DNA from: CAYWFP01 sp964457365
GTDB taxonomy: Bacteria; Planctomycetota; SZUA-567
Assembly: GCA_964457365.1 (NCBI GenBank)
Contig: CAYWFP010000030.1
Location: 1 to 36,059, forward strand
DNA: 36,059 bases
Direction of reading: 5' to 3'
The first letter of the stretch is position 1. Each line of letters begins with the position of its first letter. Shown here one piece after another: positions 1 to 7,173 of the stretch. Under the pieces are notes generated by a model that had not been told where the DNA came from, ran no database searches, and saw only the letters and a list, made by a program, of their open reading frames with translations. A program made the translations under genes and the position numbers.

Positions 1-823
1 TGATGCGCTCCTCGAACTGGCCGCGGTACTTGGTGCCCGCGACCATCATCGCCAGGTCCAGCACGACGATGCGCTTGTTCAGCAGCAGCTCGGGGACGTT
101 CCCCTGAACGATGTCCTGCGCCAACCCCTCGACGATGGCGGTCTTGCCCACCCCGGCCTCGCCGATGAGCACCGGGTTGTTCTTGGTACGGCGGCTGAGG
201 ACCTGCAGCACGCGCTTGATCTCCTTGTGCCGCCCGATGACCGGATCGAGCTTGTTCTCCCGCGCCAGCTCGGTCAGGTCGCGGCCGAAGCTGTCCAGCG
301 CGGGGGTGGGGCTCTCGCCCGTCTGGGCCTGCGCAGCGGCACCGGCAGAGCTGTTTTCCTGTGAAGGTGGCTCGTTAGCGCTCTCGGCGCCCAGCAGTTC
401 CATCACCTCCGCGCGCACGTCCTCGAGTTTGACGCCGAGATTGAGCAGCACCTGCGCGGCCATGCCCTCGCTCTCGCGCAGCAGGCCCAGCAGCAGGTGC
501 TCGGTGCCGATGTAATTGTGCTCGAGATTGCGCGCCTCCTCCATGGCCAATTCCAGCACCTTCTTGGCCTTGGGGGTGAATGGCAGCGCCGAGGAGGCGT
601 GCGCGGTCTCGCCGGGGGAGCTGACGTATTTCTCCACCTCGATGCGCACCTTCTCCAGGTCCACGTCGAGATTCTCCAGCACGTTGGCCGCCACGCCGGA
701 ACCTTCCTTGACCAGCCCCAGCAGAATGTGCTCGGTGCCGATGAATTCGTGTCCGAGGCGCTCCGCTTCCTGTCGCGCGAGATTGATCACCTTGCGGGCG
801 CGGTCGGTAAATTTCTCAAACAT
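1..823 (-). CDS. clpC: ATP-dependent Clp protease ATP-binding subunit ClpC, N-terminal 274 residues (3' end beyond window)
   Basis: AAA+ unfoldase that feeds substrates to ClpP in the cytoplasm. The visible part contains two Clp N-terminal repeats (about residues 4-50 and 82-130, each with an IGTEHxLLGL motif), a linker (146-178) rich in Ala, Ser, Glu and Gln, and the start of the first nucleotide-binding domain with Walker A GEAGVGKT at 221-228. The frame stays open to the window edge, so the gene is cut there, not broken. The ATG at 823 follows a clear AGGAGG four bases upstream. In Bacillus the ClpC N-domain binds proteins arginine-phosphorylated by McsB. Both mcsA and mcsB lie 2.3-5.5 kb upstream on the same strand, which supports a ClpC (not ClpA) assignment. 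A terminator and a separate promoter precede it, so it is probably its own transcription unit. Confidence 0.97.
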   Translation of the reverse strand, partial: MFEKFTDRARKVINLARQEAERLGHEFIGTEHILLGLVKEGSGVAANVLENLDVDLEKVRIEVEKYVSSPGETAHASSALPFTPKAKKVLELAMEEARNLEHNYIGTEHLLLGLLRESEGMAAQVLLNLGVKLEDVRAEVMELLGAESANEPPSQENSSAGAAAQAQTGESPTPALDSFGRDLTELARENKLDPVIGRHKEIKRVLQVLSRRTKNNPVLIGEAGVGKTAIVEGLAQDIVQGNVPELLLNKRIVVLDLAMMVAGTKYRGQFEERI

Positions 824-927
824 GTCGCCTCCTGTAGATATCTCTCGCGAAGAGCGGTTCCGCACCGTTTCCGCCCCGGACGCGTTCCATTTCCGTCGTC
901 CCCGGTCCGGAACCGCACACGCGAAAA

Positions 928-956
928 ATTGTCACCCATTTCCAGAAAAATGGCAA
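928..956 (-). promoter_or_regulatory. Putative sigma70-type promoter of clpC
   Basis: Read on the minus strand: -35 TTGCCA (951-956), 17-base spacer, -10 GACAAT (928-933). The match is moderate. It lies between the upstream terminator and the clpC start, where a clpC promoter is needed. Confidence 0.45.
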
Positions 957-1057
957 GTTTTTTCGGCTTGATTCAACCCCTTCCGCAGTGTTTGTCGTCC
1001 ACGGCGGGGACTTCCTTCGGCATGGCAACCAAATGACAGCCATCGGCTTGTCAGGCG

Positions 1058-1088
1058 AAAAAGGCGACCCGCCGGGGAGCGGGCCGCC
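1058..1088 (-). terminator. Rho-independent terminator after the EF-hand gene
   Basis: On the minus strand a 10-position GC-rich stem (1079-1088 with 1063-1072, one mismatch) and a 6-base loop are followed directly by TTTTT (1062-1058). It lies 72 bases after the EF-hand stop codon and separates that gene from clpC. Confidence 0.8.
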
Positions 1089-1159
1089 ATATGTCGGGTG
1101 AGGCGCGGAGTTCGCGAGGGGGGAGGAGGGAGGCCGCGCCTTACCCAACCGCCATGCAA

Positions 1160-1900
1160 TCAGTTCCCGTGATGCGTTTCCCACTGCTCTTGCTCGACCG
1201 CGTCAACATTGCCGTCGTTGTTGCGATCGACCTTCTCGTAGGTATCGATGGTGCCATCGTGGTTGGTGTCCTCGGCTTTGAAGCGACGCATCCGTTTGGC
1301 TTCCTTGGCGTCGATCACGCCGTCGCCGTTTTTGTCGAACTTCTGCTCAATAGCAGTGTCGACCTGGGCCTTCTGCACATGCCGATGCCACTTGCGCTTC
1401 TCCACGTTGTCGACGCTGCCGTCGTTGTTGCGGTCGACCACCTCGTGCCGGTCGATGGTGCCGTCGTGATTGGTGTCGTTCTGCTTGAAACCGTTCATGT
1501 ACTTCGCTTCCTTGCGATCAATGTGCCCGTCGTCGTTCTTGTCGAAACGCTCTTCGATGGGCGTGTCGGTCTGGGTCTTCTGGACGTGTTTGTGCCACTT
1601 GTGCTTCTCGACGTTGTCGACGTTGCCGTCATTGTTGCGGTCGACCACCTCGTGCCGGTCGATGGTGCCGTCGTGATTGGTGTCGTTGGCTTTGAACCCC
1701 TGCATGCGCTTGGCTTCGCGCTTGCCGACCACGCCGTCGTGGTTCTTGTCGAAGCGGCGTTCGACCTTCGAATCCACTCTCGCCCGCCGCGGAGGACGCG
1801 ACCGTCCGCCACCGCCACCATGCGGCGGCGTGCCGCCGTAAACCGTTCCCGCCGTCAGAACCACAACCGCCAGATAAATTGCCAGCCGTTCCGTTTTCAT
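1160..1900 (-). CDS. Secreted protein with nine EF-hand-type calcium loops in three tandem modules
   Basis: A 246-residue protein with an N-terminal signal peptide (hydrophobic stretch about residues 6-19, likely cut near 22), a Gly/Arg/Pro-rich linker, and then three nearly identical 69-residue modules (42-110, 111-179, 180-246). Each module carries three loops of the form DxNxDGxIDxxE, starting with DKN, DTN and DRN. The pattern predicts calcium binding outside the cytoplasm. Within a module the loops start 22 and then 14 residues apart. Fourteen is too short for two ordinary helix-loop-helix EF hands, so the second and third loops may form a compact, non-canonical unit. Modules one and two end in a His/Trp-rich segment (KHKWHKHVQK type). 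The ATG at 1900 has AGGAGG seven bases upstream. Function is unknown beyond predicted calcium binding. Confidence 0.9.
   Translation of the reverse strand: MKTERLAIYLAVVVLTAGTVYGGTPPHGGGGGRSRPPRRARVDSKVERRFDKNHDGVVGKREAKRMQGFKANDTNHDGTIDRHEVVDRNNDGNVDNVEKHKWHKHVQKTQTDTPIEERFDKNDDGHIDRKEAKYMNGFKQNDTNHDGTIDRHEVVDRNNDGSVDNVEKRKWHRHVQKAQVDTAIEQKFDKNGDGVIDAKEAKRMRRFKAEDTNHDGTIDTYEKVDRNNDGNVDAVEQEQWETHHGN
1163..1777 (-). repeat. Three tandem 207-bp coding repeats inside the EF-hand gene
   Basis: The modules lie at 1777-1571, 1570-1364 and 1363-1163. They encode 69, 69 and 67 residues that align without gaps. Long identical stretches remain at the DNA level (for example around the loop encoding DTNHDGTIDRHE in modules one and two), consistent with fairly recent internal duplication or ongoing recombination. 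Confidence 0.85.
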
Positions 1901-1926
1901 TCTACTGCCCTCCTTGTCCTATAATG

Positions 1927-1954
1927 AGTATAACGTCCTCTTCCTAATGACCAA
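1927..1954 (-). promoter_or_regulatory. Putative promoter of the EF-hand gene
   Basis: Minus strand: -10 TATACT (1927-1932), 16-base spacer, weak -35 TTGGTC (1949-1954). The predicted transcript start is about 20 bases before the start codon, so the leader is short. Confidence 0.5.
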
Positions 1955-2013
1955 ATCTCCCGTCGCTGCCAACGTCGGAAAGACAACAATCCCGATGCCA
2001 GTAAAGCGAATTC

Positions 2014-2031
2014 CCATAACTTGCTTTATGG
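2014..2031. repeat. Perfect inverted repeat upstream of the EF-hand promoter
   Basis: CCATAA-N6-TTATGG, arms 2014-2019 and 2026-2031. It is not GC-rich and has no T-run, so it is not a terminator. It sits 60 bases upstream of the predicted -35 and could be a regulator site. Confidence 0.4.
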
Positions 2032-2203
2032 AAAGGCTTAATGGCATATTTTCAGCGCTACGGACGCGTGGAGAATTCCGTCAGTTCACGACAAGTCCGA
2101 TGGCAAACCATGTCCTGTCGCCAGGGCGGATGGAAATACAGGACAAACGACCCGCGACGGAAGTTGCCCGTGGAACGATGCAGATGAGAACGCGGAGCGT
2201 GGT

Positions 2204-3064
2204 TCAGGCAAGGAAGAGGTTGAGCTGCCGCAGTTGCCCGGCGACGCCGGCCATGGCCAGCGGCCGGTCGGCGATGTCTTTGGAGAGCATGGAAAGCACG
2301 AGTTGATCGACCTTTGGATTGATGTCGGCGCTGAGCTTGCGCATCGGCTTGGGCGGCTTCTCCAGCGCCATCTGCAACAGCGTGGTGGGATTGTCCGCCT
2401 CGAACGGCGGGCGGCCGGTGAGAACCTCGTACATGCTCGCGCCGAAACTATAGATGTCGGCCGCCGGGGAGACCGCTTCGCCGCGAATCTGCTCGGGCGC
2501 CATATAGCTGGGCGTGCCGGCGGTCTGCTTTTTCTTGTTGCCGCGGAACACCTTCTCCAGGAGCACCGTCGTGATCGGCTTGGCCCGGAAGGCGATGGAG
2601 AAGTCGATCAGCCGCGTCTCGTTCTTCTCGTCGACGAGGATGTTATCCGGCTTGATATCGCGATGCACCACGCGTTGGGTGTGAACGTAAGCGAGTGTCT
2701 TGGCCGCGGAGTAGAGGATCGCGCGCACGCGCGCGCGTAAATCGTGCTTCTGCGGATCTTCGATCAAGCGTTTGAGAGTGACCGAGGGGAAGAGTTCCAT
2801 GACGATGTACGGCGCTTGCCGAAAGACACCGTATTGGTGATAGCGCAACACCCCCTTGTTGTCGAAGAGCGAGCCGATCTTGAACTCGTTCTGTAAGGCC
2901 TGAACGTGCTGCGAATCGCCGACGAGATTGCCGTGAAGCAGTTTGATCGCATTCGTCTGGTTGCCGCCGGTGGCGATGGCTTTCCAGATCGTCCCTGAGC
3001 CGCCGGAGGCGATCTTCTTCACCAGCCGGTAATTGCCGACATGCTGTTGCGTGATCGCCGTCAT
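2204..3064 (-). CDS. Soluble bacterial Ser/Thr protein kinase (Hanks type) with DFS in place of DFG
   Basis: The 286 residues are almost entirely kinase domain. Visible elements are the glycine loop (ASGGSGTIWKA, 19-29), the ATP-anchoring lysine in AIK (K41), an N-lobe Glu (E60), the catalytic loop HRDIKPDN (134-141), the metal-binding Asp in DFS (154-156), the APE motif (189-191) and DIYSFG (203-208). No membrane segment or extracellular sensor domain follows, so it should be cytoplasmic. The upstream in-frame codons to 3118 are ignored because the ATG at 3064 has GGAG at good spacing and begins at the usual distance from the glycine loop. The motif set predicts an active kinase. Its position between mcsB and clpC suggests, but does not show, a link to protein quality control. 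Confidence 0.93.
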   Translation of the reverse strand: MTAITQQHVGNYRLVKKIASGGSGTIWKAIATGGNQTNAIKLLHGNLVGDSQHVQALQNEFKIGSLFDNKGVLRYHQYGVFRQAPYIVMELFPSVTLKRLIEDPQKHDLRARVRAILYSAAKTLAYVHTQRVVHRDIKPDNILVDEKNETRLIDFSIAFRAKPITTVLLEKVFRGNKKKQTAGTPSYMAPEQIRGEAVSPAADIYSFGASMYEVLTGRPPFEADNPTTLLQMALEKPPKPMRKLSADINPKVDQLVLSMLSKDIADRPLAMAGVAGQLRQLNLFLA

Positions 3065-3106
3065 CCGCTCTCCATTGCCACCGCTACAGACCACCAGACA
3101 GCCGCC

Positions 3107-3115
3107 AGTATACCA
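3107..3115 (-). promoter_or_regulatory. Extended -10 promoter element before the Ser/Thr kinase
   Basis: The minus strand reads TG-G-TATACT, an extended -10 element (-10 hexamer at 3107-3112), about 35 bases before the expected leader start. No good -35 is seen at 17 bases, as is common for extended -10 promoters. Two T-rich runs lie just upstream. Confidence 0.45.
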
Positions 3116-3171
3116 CACTATCCGCCAACGCGACGGGAAAAACGAGAAAAAGGCTTTCCATCTTGGCCCCT

Positions 3172-4242
3172 TCAGCCTCTGCCCTTGGCCTCGGCCTCGT
3201 CGAGACGCTCGCGGATATAGCGCGCGCGGACGATGTCGCGTTCTTCGGCCGGCAGAGAGCGATTCTCCAACCGCTGCAAATGCGCCGGCTGGGAGTAGAT
3301 GAAGATAGCGTTGAGCGTCTTCAGGTCCAAGCCCGGCAGGATCGCAAGATGCGTTCCGAGTCGCACCGCCGAGAGGAGCTTCATCGCTTCGGTGGAGTTC
3401 ATCACCCGTGCATGCCGCAGCGTCGCATAGGCCCGCCAGACATGATCCTCCAGCCGATGCGGCTCACCCTTGAGCAGTTTCTGCCGCGCGCGGATCTCGT
3501 ACGCCACCAATCCGTCGACGGCAGCGCGCAGATCGTCGATGATCGTGCGCTCGCTGCGACCGATGGTGATCTGATTGGAGATCTGGTAAAACTCGCCGTG
3601 GGCCTCGGTGCCCTCGCCGTAGAGTCCGCGCACCGCCAGGCGCAGGTCGTGCAGCGACCGGAACGCCTTCTCGATATGCCGCGTCATCACCAGCGCCGGC
3701 AGATGAAGCATCACCGAGACGCGCAGTCCGGTACCGACATTGGTCGGACAAGCGGTGAGATAGCCGTAGGTTTCGTCGTAAGCGAAGTCCAACTCGTTGG
3801 ACAGATCGTCGTCCAGTGCGTCGAGCGTTTCGAAAGCGGATTGGAACTGCAAGCCGCTGCGAATCGACTGAAGACGCAGGTGATCCTCCTCGTTGATCAT
3901 GATCGAAACCGTCTCGTCCTCCTGGATCGCCACGCCGCGTGCGCCCTCGCCCTCGAGATGCTCGCGGCTGATCAGGTGGCGCTCCAGCAGCAACGTCCGG
4001 TCGATCTTGGGCATCTCCTCCATGTCGAAGTAGCTCAGCGCGCGACCGCCGGGGAGAGTGTGAAGCGCTTTGCGAGCGGTATCGGCTAGCGCCCGCTTTT
4101 CTCGATCACTCATGCGGGGGATGAAGCGGTGGCCCGCGATATTGCGCGCCAGGCGGACACGGCTGCTGACGACGATATGGCTCTCGGGCCCTTCGGCCTT
4201 GAGCCACTCGCCGGGGGTACGAATCAAGCTCTTGAGGTCCAT
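3172..4242 (-). CDS. mcsB: Protein arginine kinase McsB
   Basis: The 356-residue guanido-phosphotransferase-fold enzyme transfers phosphate from ATP to arginine side chains of proteins, marking them for ClpC-ClpP. The length fits the family. Visible landmarks are VSSRVRLARN (25-34), IMINEEDH (114-121), the reactive-cysteine motif CPTNVGTGLR (165-174) and GRSERT (228-233). The ATG at 4242 is the natural start of the family. The partner mcsA lies upstream on the same strand, but a YwqK/CAP gene separates them, unlike the contiguous ctsR-mcsA-mcsB-clpC order of Bacillus. No ctsR is visible. A putative promoter precedes the gene at 4307-4336. Confidence 0.96.
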   Translation of the reverse strand: MDLKSLIRTPGEWLKAEGPESHIVVSSRVRLARNIAGHRFIPRMSDREKRALADTARKALHTLPGGRALSYFDMEEMPKIDRTLLLERHLISREHLEGEGARGVAIQEDETVSIMINEEDHLRLQSIRSGLQFQSAFETLDALDDDLSNELDFAYDETYGYLTACPTNVGTGLRVSVMLHLPALVMTRHIEKAFRSLHDLRLAVRGLYGEGTEAHGEFYQISNQITIGRSERTIIDDLRAAVDGLVAYEIRARQKLLKGEPHRLEDHVWRAYATLRHARVMNSTEAMKLLSAVRLGTHLAILPGLDLKTLNAIFIYSQPAHLQRLENRSLPAEERDIVRARYIRERLDEAEAKGRG

Positions 4243-4301
4243 CGCCGTCTATTTCCTCGTGAATCGATATCGCTAACACGGCCCGGCAGTCCACCGGTCC
4301 A

Positions 4302-4336
4302 GTGTACCTATACACCATTGCGCCCGGCTGCTTCAA
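4302..4336 (-). promoter_or_regulatory. Putative mcsB promoter overlapped by a palindrome
   Basis: Minus strand: -35 TTGAAG (4331-4336), 18-base spacer, -10 TATAGG (4307-4312). The -10 is embedded in an inverted repeat, GTGTA-N4-TACAC (4302-4315), a position where a repressor would block RNA polymerase. Confidence 0.4.
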
Positions 4337-4411
4337 GGGGAATCTGGGACAGGAAGACCTATCCCTTGCCAGGATAAGCGGTTAAGGCCCGCGTCCATCC
4401 ATAATGCTCGA

Positions 4412-5788
4412 TCAATCCTCGTCTTCCTCCACCTCGGCAAGCGAAACGGCTGCCTGCTGCTGATTGATGAAGTGGACGAAATAGCGCCGCCATTGCTCGT
4501 CGCCCTTCTTGCCCCCATCGGGCGCGGGCAGACCTTCGAGCACGATATAATACATCTTATCGTGCGCCACATCGAGATTGTCCGGCAGGAAGATCAAGCA
4601 CCAGGGAACGGCGAAGCCGCTCTTCTCGATGTTCTTATACGTGATCGGCAGCGGCTCCTTCGCCGGCAGCCAGTCCTCACCGACAGGATAGACCTTCGGA
4701 GTGACGGCGGCGGACTTGTCCGCCCGCTTACCCAGAGAAACCGACCAGGCATGCTGGGGCGAAAAGAAATCCACCGGAAAATACCCGGGCGCGGGGTAGG
4801 CGATGACGTCGTACGGCGGAACATCCGCGCGGCTACCGTCATGGGCCATCATCGCGGAGAAGCCCTGGCACTCGCCGAAGCCGACTTTCCCCATGCTCGG
4901 ATTCAGGCACCAGCGCCGGTGGCCGACACGGTCGATATTGCTCCGGTCGCTGTCGAACAAGTAGGCGTCGATCGACCGCTTCATGATCGTTCGCGGATCC
5001 TGCTGCGAATGCATGAAGAGATTGCTTTTGGCACAGGCATGAGCGGCCTTCTTGTACTTGTCGGCCGGCCAGCCGGGGTTCTTCGGGTGGTGCGAAAGCC
5101 CGCCGATGGCCTTGTTGATCTCCGCGCCCAGATCGGCGTAAGCGTTCAGCTCAGCGTCCAGTCTCATCGGCGTCCACGCCAGCCCGCAGAGGTAGCGATA
5201 CGCCTGTAGCCGTTTCATCGCTTCGAACCGTCCCACGCCCTTGGGGTCGTCCGGATCGGGCGCGAGCGTTCCCTCCTCGGGAAAGGCGATATCGAGCGCC
5301 CTGTGTACTTTCGACGACGACAGCGACGCCTTGACCTTCTCGGCCTCGTCTGAGCCTTGCGCAGCGATGACCCGCAGCGTCGCCACGATCTCCGCCAGCG
5401 TACGCGGGTAGGCTTTAACGCCGGCGAACGCTTCGAGACGACCGTCCTCGAAATCGTGTTCGATCAGCGTTTCGCGGCCTTCGCGGACCTTGTACTTGCC
5501 ATCGAGAACGCCGTTTCGGTACTTGGCATAGAGCGTCCGGCCGGCTTCCGAATCCTTCCGTTGGTAGCTGCCGTGCAGTTCACCCTCGCGGTAACTGGTG
5601 CGCAGGACCCTCTTGCCGGTCTCGTCGTACTCGGTATAGCTGCCGTGTTTCTTTCCGTCGCGGAGGGTATACCTGGCTTTGATCTCGCCGTTCTCGTGCT
5701 TCTCCTCAACGCGCTCGACCGAGGCCGCCCGGACCGTCGCAGGAAAGACCAGCAGCGCGAGCAGCGTGCCGACCAAAGGAAAGCGCAT
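4412..5788 (-). CDS. Secreted YwqK-repeat plus CAP-superfamily-like protein
   Basis: A 458-residue protein with a signal peptide (hydrophobic core about residues 5-18, cleavage near VRA-AS). About 30-120 hold three or four YwqK/MORN-type repeats (G-x-x-K/H-G-x-Y and NG-E-x-K/R patterns). From about 200 there is a CAP/SCP-like region with a DAELNAYADLGAEIN helix and the conserved block GHRRWCLNP (289-297). The tail is acidic (EVEEDED). The ATG at 5788 is preferred over the longer frame from 5869 because it has AAGGA seven bases upstream and opens the signal peptide directly. The longer frame would overlap mcsA. Function is unknown; CAP proteins vary from proteases to binding proteins. It sits between mcsA and mcsB, an unusual place for an exported protein. 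Confidence 0.85.
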   Translation of the reverse strand: MRFPLVGTLLALLVFPATVRAASVERVEEKHENGEIKARYTLRDGKKHGSYTEYDETGKRVLRTSYREGELHGSYQRKDSEAGRTLYAKYRNGVLDGKYKVREGRETLIEHDFEDGRLEAFAGVKAYPRTLAEIVATLRVIAAQGSDEAEKVKASLSSSKVHRALDIAFPEEGTLAPDPDDPKGVGRFEAMKRLQAYRYLCGLAWTPMRLDAELNAYADLGAEINKAIGGLSHHPKNPGWPADKYKKAAHACAKSNLFMHSQQDPRTIMKRSIDAYLFDSDRSNIDRVGHRRWCLNPSMGKVGFGECQGFSAMMAHDGSRADVPPYDVIAYPAPGYFPVDFFSPQHAWSVSLGKRADKSAAVTPKVYPVGEDWLPAKEPLPITYKNIEKSGFAVPWCLIFLPDNLDVAHDKMYYIVLEGLPAPDGGKKGDEQWRRYFVHFINQQQAAVSLAEVEEDED

Positions 5789-5865
5789 ATCGATCCTTTC
5801 GTACAGATTATGACGGTCGAATCGCACGTTTCGACAACCGCGCCGTCGCGCCAACCCGCCGACGT

Positions 5866-6372
5866 TCACGACTCGCTCGGCGCCTTGCCCTGAAGCTCGG
5901 CCAACTGGTCACGCAGCAGCGCCGCGTCCTCGTAACGCTCCTGCTCCACTGCTTCGCGCAGTTGCCGCCGACACTCGACGATATCATAACGATAGGGCGC
6001 CGCGTAGGGACGCGGATTCTTCCCTACATGATGATCGCGCGCAGCGTGGATATCCTCCAGCAAAGGGTCGATGCGATGACGGAAAGCCCCGTAGCAGGCA
6101 GGGCACCCGAAGCGTCCGCTGCCGCGGAAATCGCCCCAGCTCGCGCCACACTCTTCGCAGGCGTCGTCGACCTCGCCCAACTCTTCGGGCGTGGTCACCT
6201 CTTGTATCGCCTGCCCCAGCGCCTCCTGCATCGCCGGGCTCTGGCTCATGTGAATGCCCTTCTTCTCGGCGCATGCTTCGCACATGTGCAGTTCTTTCTT
6301 GACGTTGTTGTGGATCTCCGTCAGATGGACGGTCGCGGCGGCTTTTTTACAGATTTCGCAGATCTTGTGCAT
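5866..6372 (-). CDS. mcsA: McsA, zinc-binding activator of the arginine kinase
   Basis: The 168-residue protein has four CxxC pairs (C5/C8, C31/C34, C72/C75, C90/C93) that predict two zinc-binding sites, and a C-terminal UVR motif (about 130-163, ending in YEDAALLRDQLAEL). This is the McsA architecture; in Bacillus McsA activates McsB and modulates ClpC and CtsR. Translation begins at the ATG at 6372, with GGAGG seven bases upstream. A good sigma70-like promoter lies at 6415-6443, so mcsA probably begins a transcription unit that may extend through the YwqK/CAP gene (77-base gap) to mcsB. Confidence 0.94.
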   Translation of the reverse strand: MHKICEICKKAAATVHLTEIHNNVKKELHMCEACAEKKGIHMSQSPAMQEALGQAIQEVTTPEELGEVDDACEECGASWGDFRGSGRFGCPACYGAFRHRIDPLLEDIHAARDHHVGKNPRPYAAPYRYDIVECRRQLREAVEQERYEDAALLRDQLAELQGKAPSES

Positions 6373-6414
6373 CCGGTTTCCTCCGCTTGGGTATCCCGCG
6401 GAACATCGTATCTC

Positions 6415-6443
6415 AGTATAGCATCTTCGCCACGGGATGCCAA
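6415..6443 (-). promoter_or_regulatory. Sigma70-like promoter of mcsA
   Basis: Minus strand: -35 TTGGCA (6438-6443), 17-base spacer, -10 TATACT (6415-6420), five of six matches in each hexamer. It lies about 40 bases before the mcsA start and downstream of the pyroglutamyl-peptidase gene. Confidence 0.65.
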
Positions 6444-6468
6444 CCCTGTCGCGGGCAAAGGAGAAAGA

Positions 6469-7173
6469 TCAGCGGTCGGCTTTTTGCGCCCGGATCCAGG
6501 AGCGCACCACCGTTTCGACGAACGGATTCAGTACGTTCGTGTCGCACCGGACGACGCGGCCGACAAGCCGCAAGGGAGACTCGTAAGGCGGCACATGGAA
6601 AAAGCCGCAGGCGAAAGGCTTCCGGGCCTTCTGCCGCAAATGCAGCAGCGAATACAGCGTCTCCTCACAGAGATATCCGCCCGCATCGTAGGAGACGAAG
6701 ACGCGATACCCCTTCCCGGTCAGGCCGATGAACGCCTCGTCGACCGAGAACGGATTGACGTACCGCGCAGGCCCCCCGGCGACGATCTGCTTCGCCCCGG
6801 GCTTCTTCTTCTCGTTGTCGGGGTAGTCGATCCGCTTGTTCCGGGCGAGACGCTCACAGGTGAAGATCTGCGGATGGCCCTGACCGAAGGAGAAGACCGC
6901 GTCGGGCTTGTGCTCATCAATCAGCGCGGCCAGCCGTTTCATCGGCTCGCCCCAGACCACCGGCAACTGCGCCACCACGATGGCATAGCCGTCGAGGCTC
7001 TTGCCGTCGAAGGATTTCACCGCCTCCCAGGAGCTGTTCACCGGCTCCTTGCCGAACGGCTCGAACCCGGTCAACAGGATCCGTCCTTCCGCGCCATAGA
7101 GCGTGCCGCATAAAGCCAGCGCCAAGAGCAGCATGGCCGAAGACCGGAAAAGCCGCTGGGTCACGTTTCTCAT
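6469..7173 (-). CDS. Pyroglutamyl peptidase (C15 family)-like protein with signal peptide
   Basis: A 234-residue protein. The family removes N-terminal pyroglutamate from peptides. The fold landmark LLTGFEPFG (33-41) and all three presumed catalytic residues are present: Glu107 (in TCERLARN), Cys169 (in AGGYLCEE) and His193 (in GFFHVPP). Their spacing is almost the same as in classical enzymes. Unusually, a hydrophobic N-terminal segment (about 14-27, ending YGA) looks like a signal peptide, whereas classical bacterial Pcp is cytoplasmic. The start is fixed by an ATGA overlap with the stop of the HPS-RraA gene (ATG 7173-7171, TGA 7172-7170), with GGGAG five bases before the ATG. An earlier in-frame ATG at 7185 has no ribosome-binding site. 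Translation is probably coupled to the gene before it. Confidence 0.85.
   Translation of the reverse strand: MRNVTQRLFRSSAMLLLALALCGTLYGAEGRILLTGFEPFGKEPVNSSWEAVKSFDGKSLDGYAIVVAQLPVVWGEPMKRLAALIDEHKPDAVFSFGQGHPQIFTCERLARNKRIDYPDNEKKKPGAKQIVAGGPARYVNPFSVDEAFIGLTGKGYRVFVSYDAGGYLCEETLYSLLHLRQKARKPFACGFFHVPPYESPLRLVGRVVRCDTNVLNPFVETVVRSWIRAQKADR

Larger units (their letters stand above)
824..1159. other. 336-bp intergenic region between EF-hand gene and clpC
   Basis: No convincing gene. It holds an intrinsic terminator for the EF-hand gene (1058-1088) and a probable clpC promoter (928-956), both on the minus strand, listed separately. I looked for a CIRCE element (TTAGCACTC-N9-GAGTGCTAA) and for a CtsR-like heptad repeat and saw neither. 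The leader from the predicted start to the clpC ATG would be about 100 bases, with no obvious strong hairpin. Confidence 0.6.
1901..2203. other. 303-bp intergenic region between Ser/Thr kinase and EF-hand gene
   Basis: No gene is supported. The region contains the probable EF-hand promoter (1927-1954) and an inverted repeat (2014-2031), listed separately. It is more AT-rich than its flanks. The remaining part (about 2040-2200) shows nothing I can name. Confidence 0.6.

Noticed and set aside
824..1159. CIRCE or CtsR operator upstream of clpC
   Set aside because: Neither the CIRCE inverted repeat nor the CtsR heptad repeat could be found on either strand.
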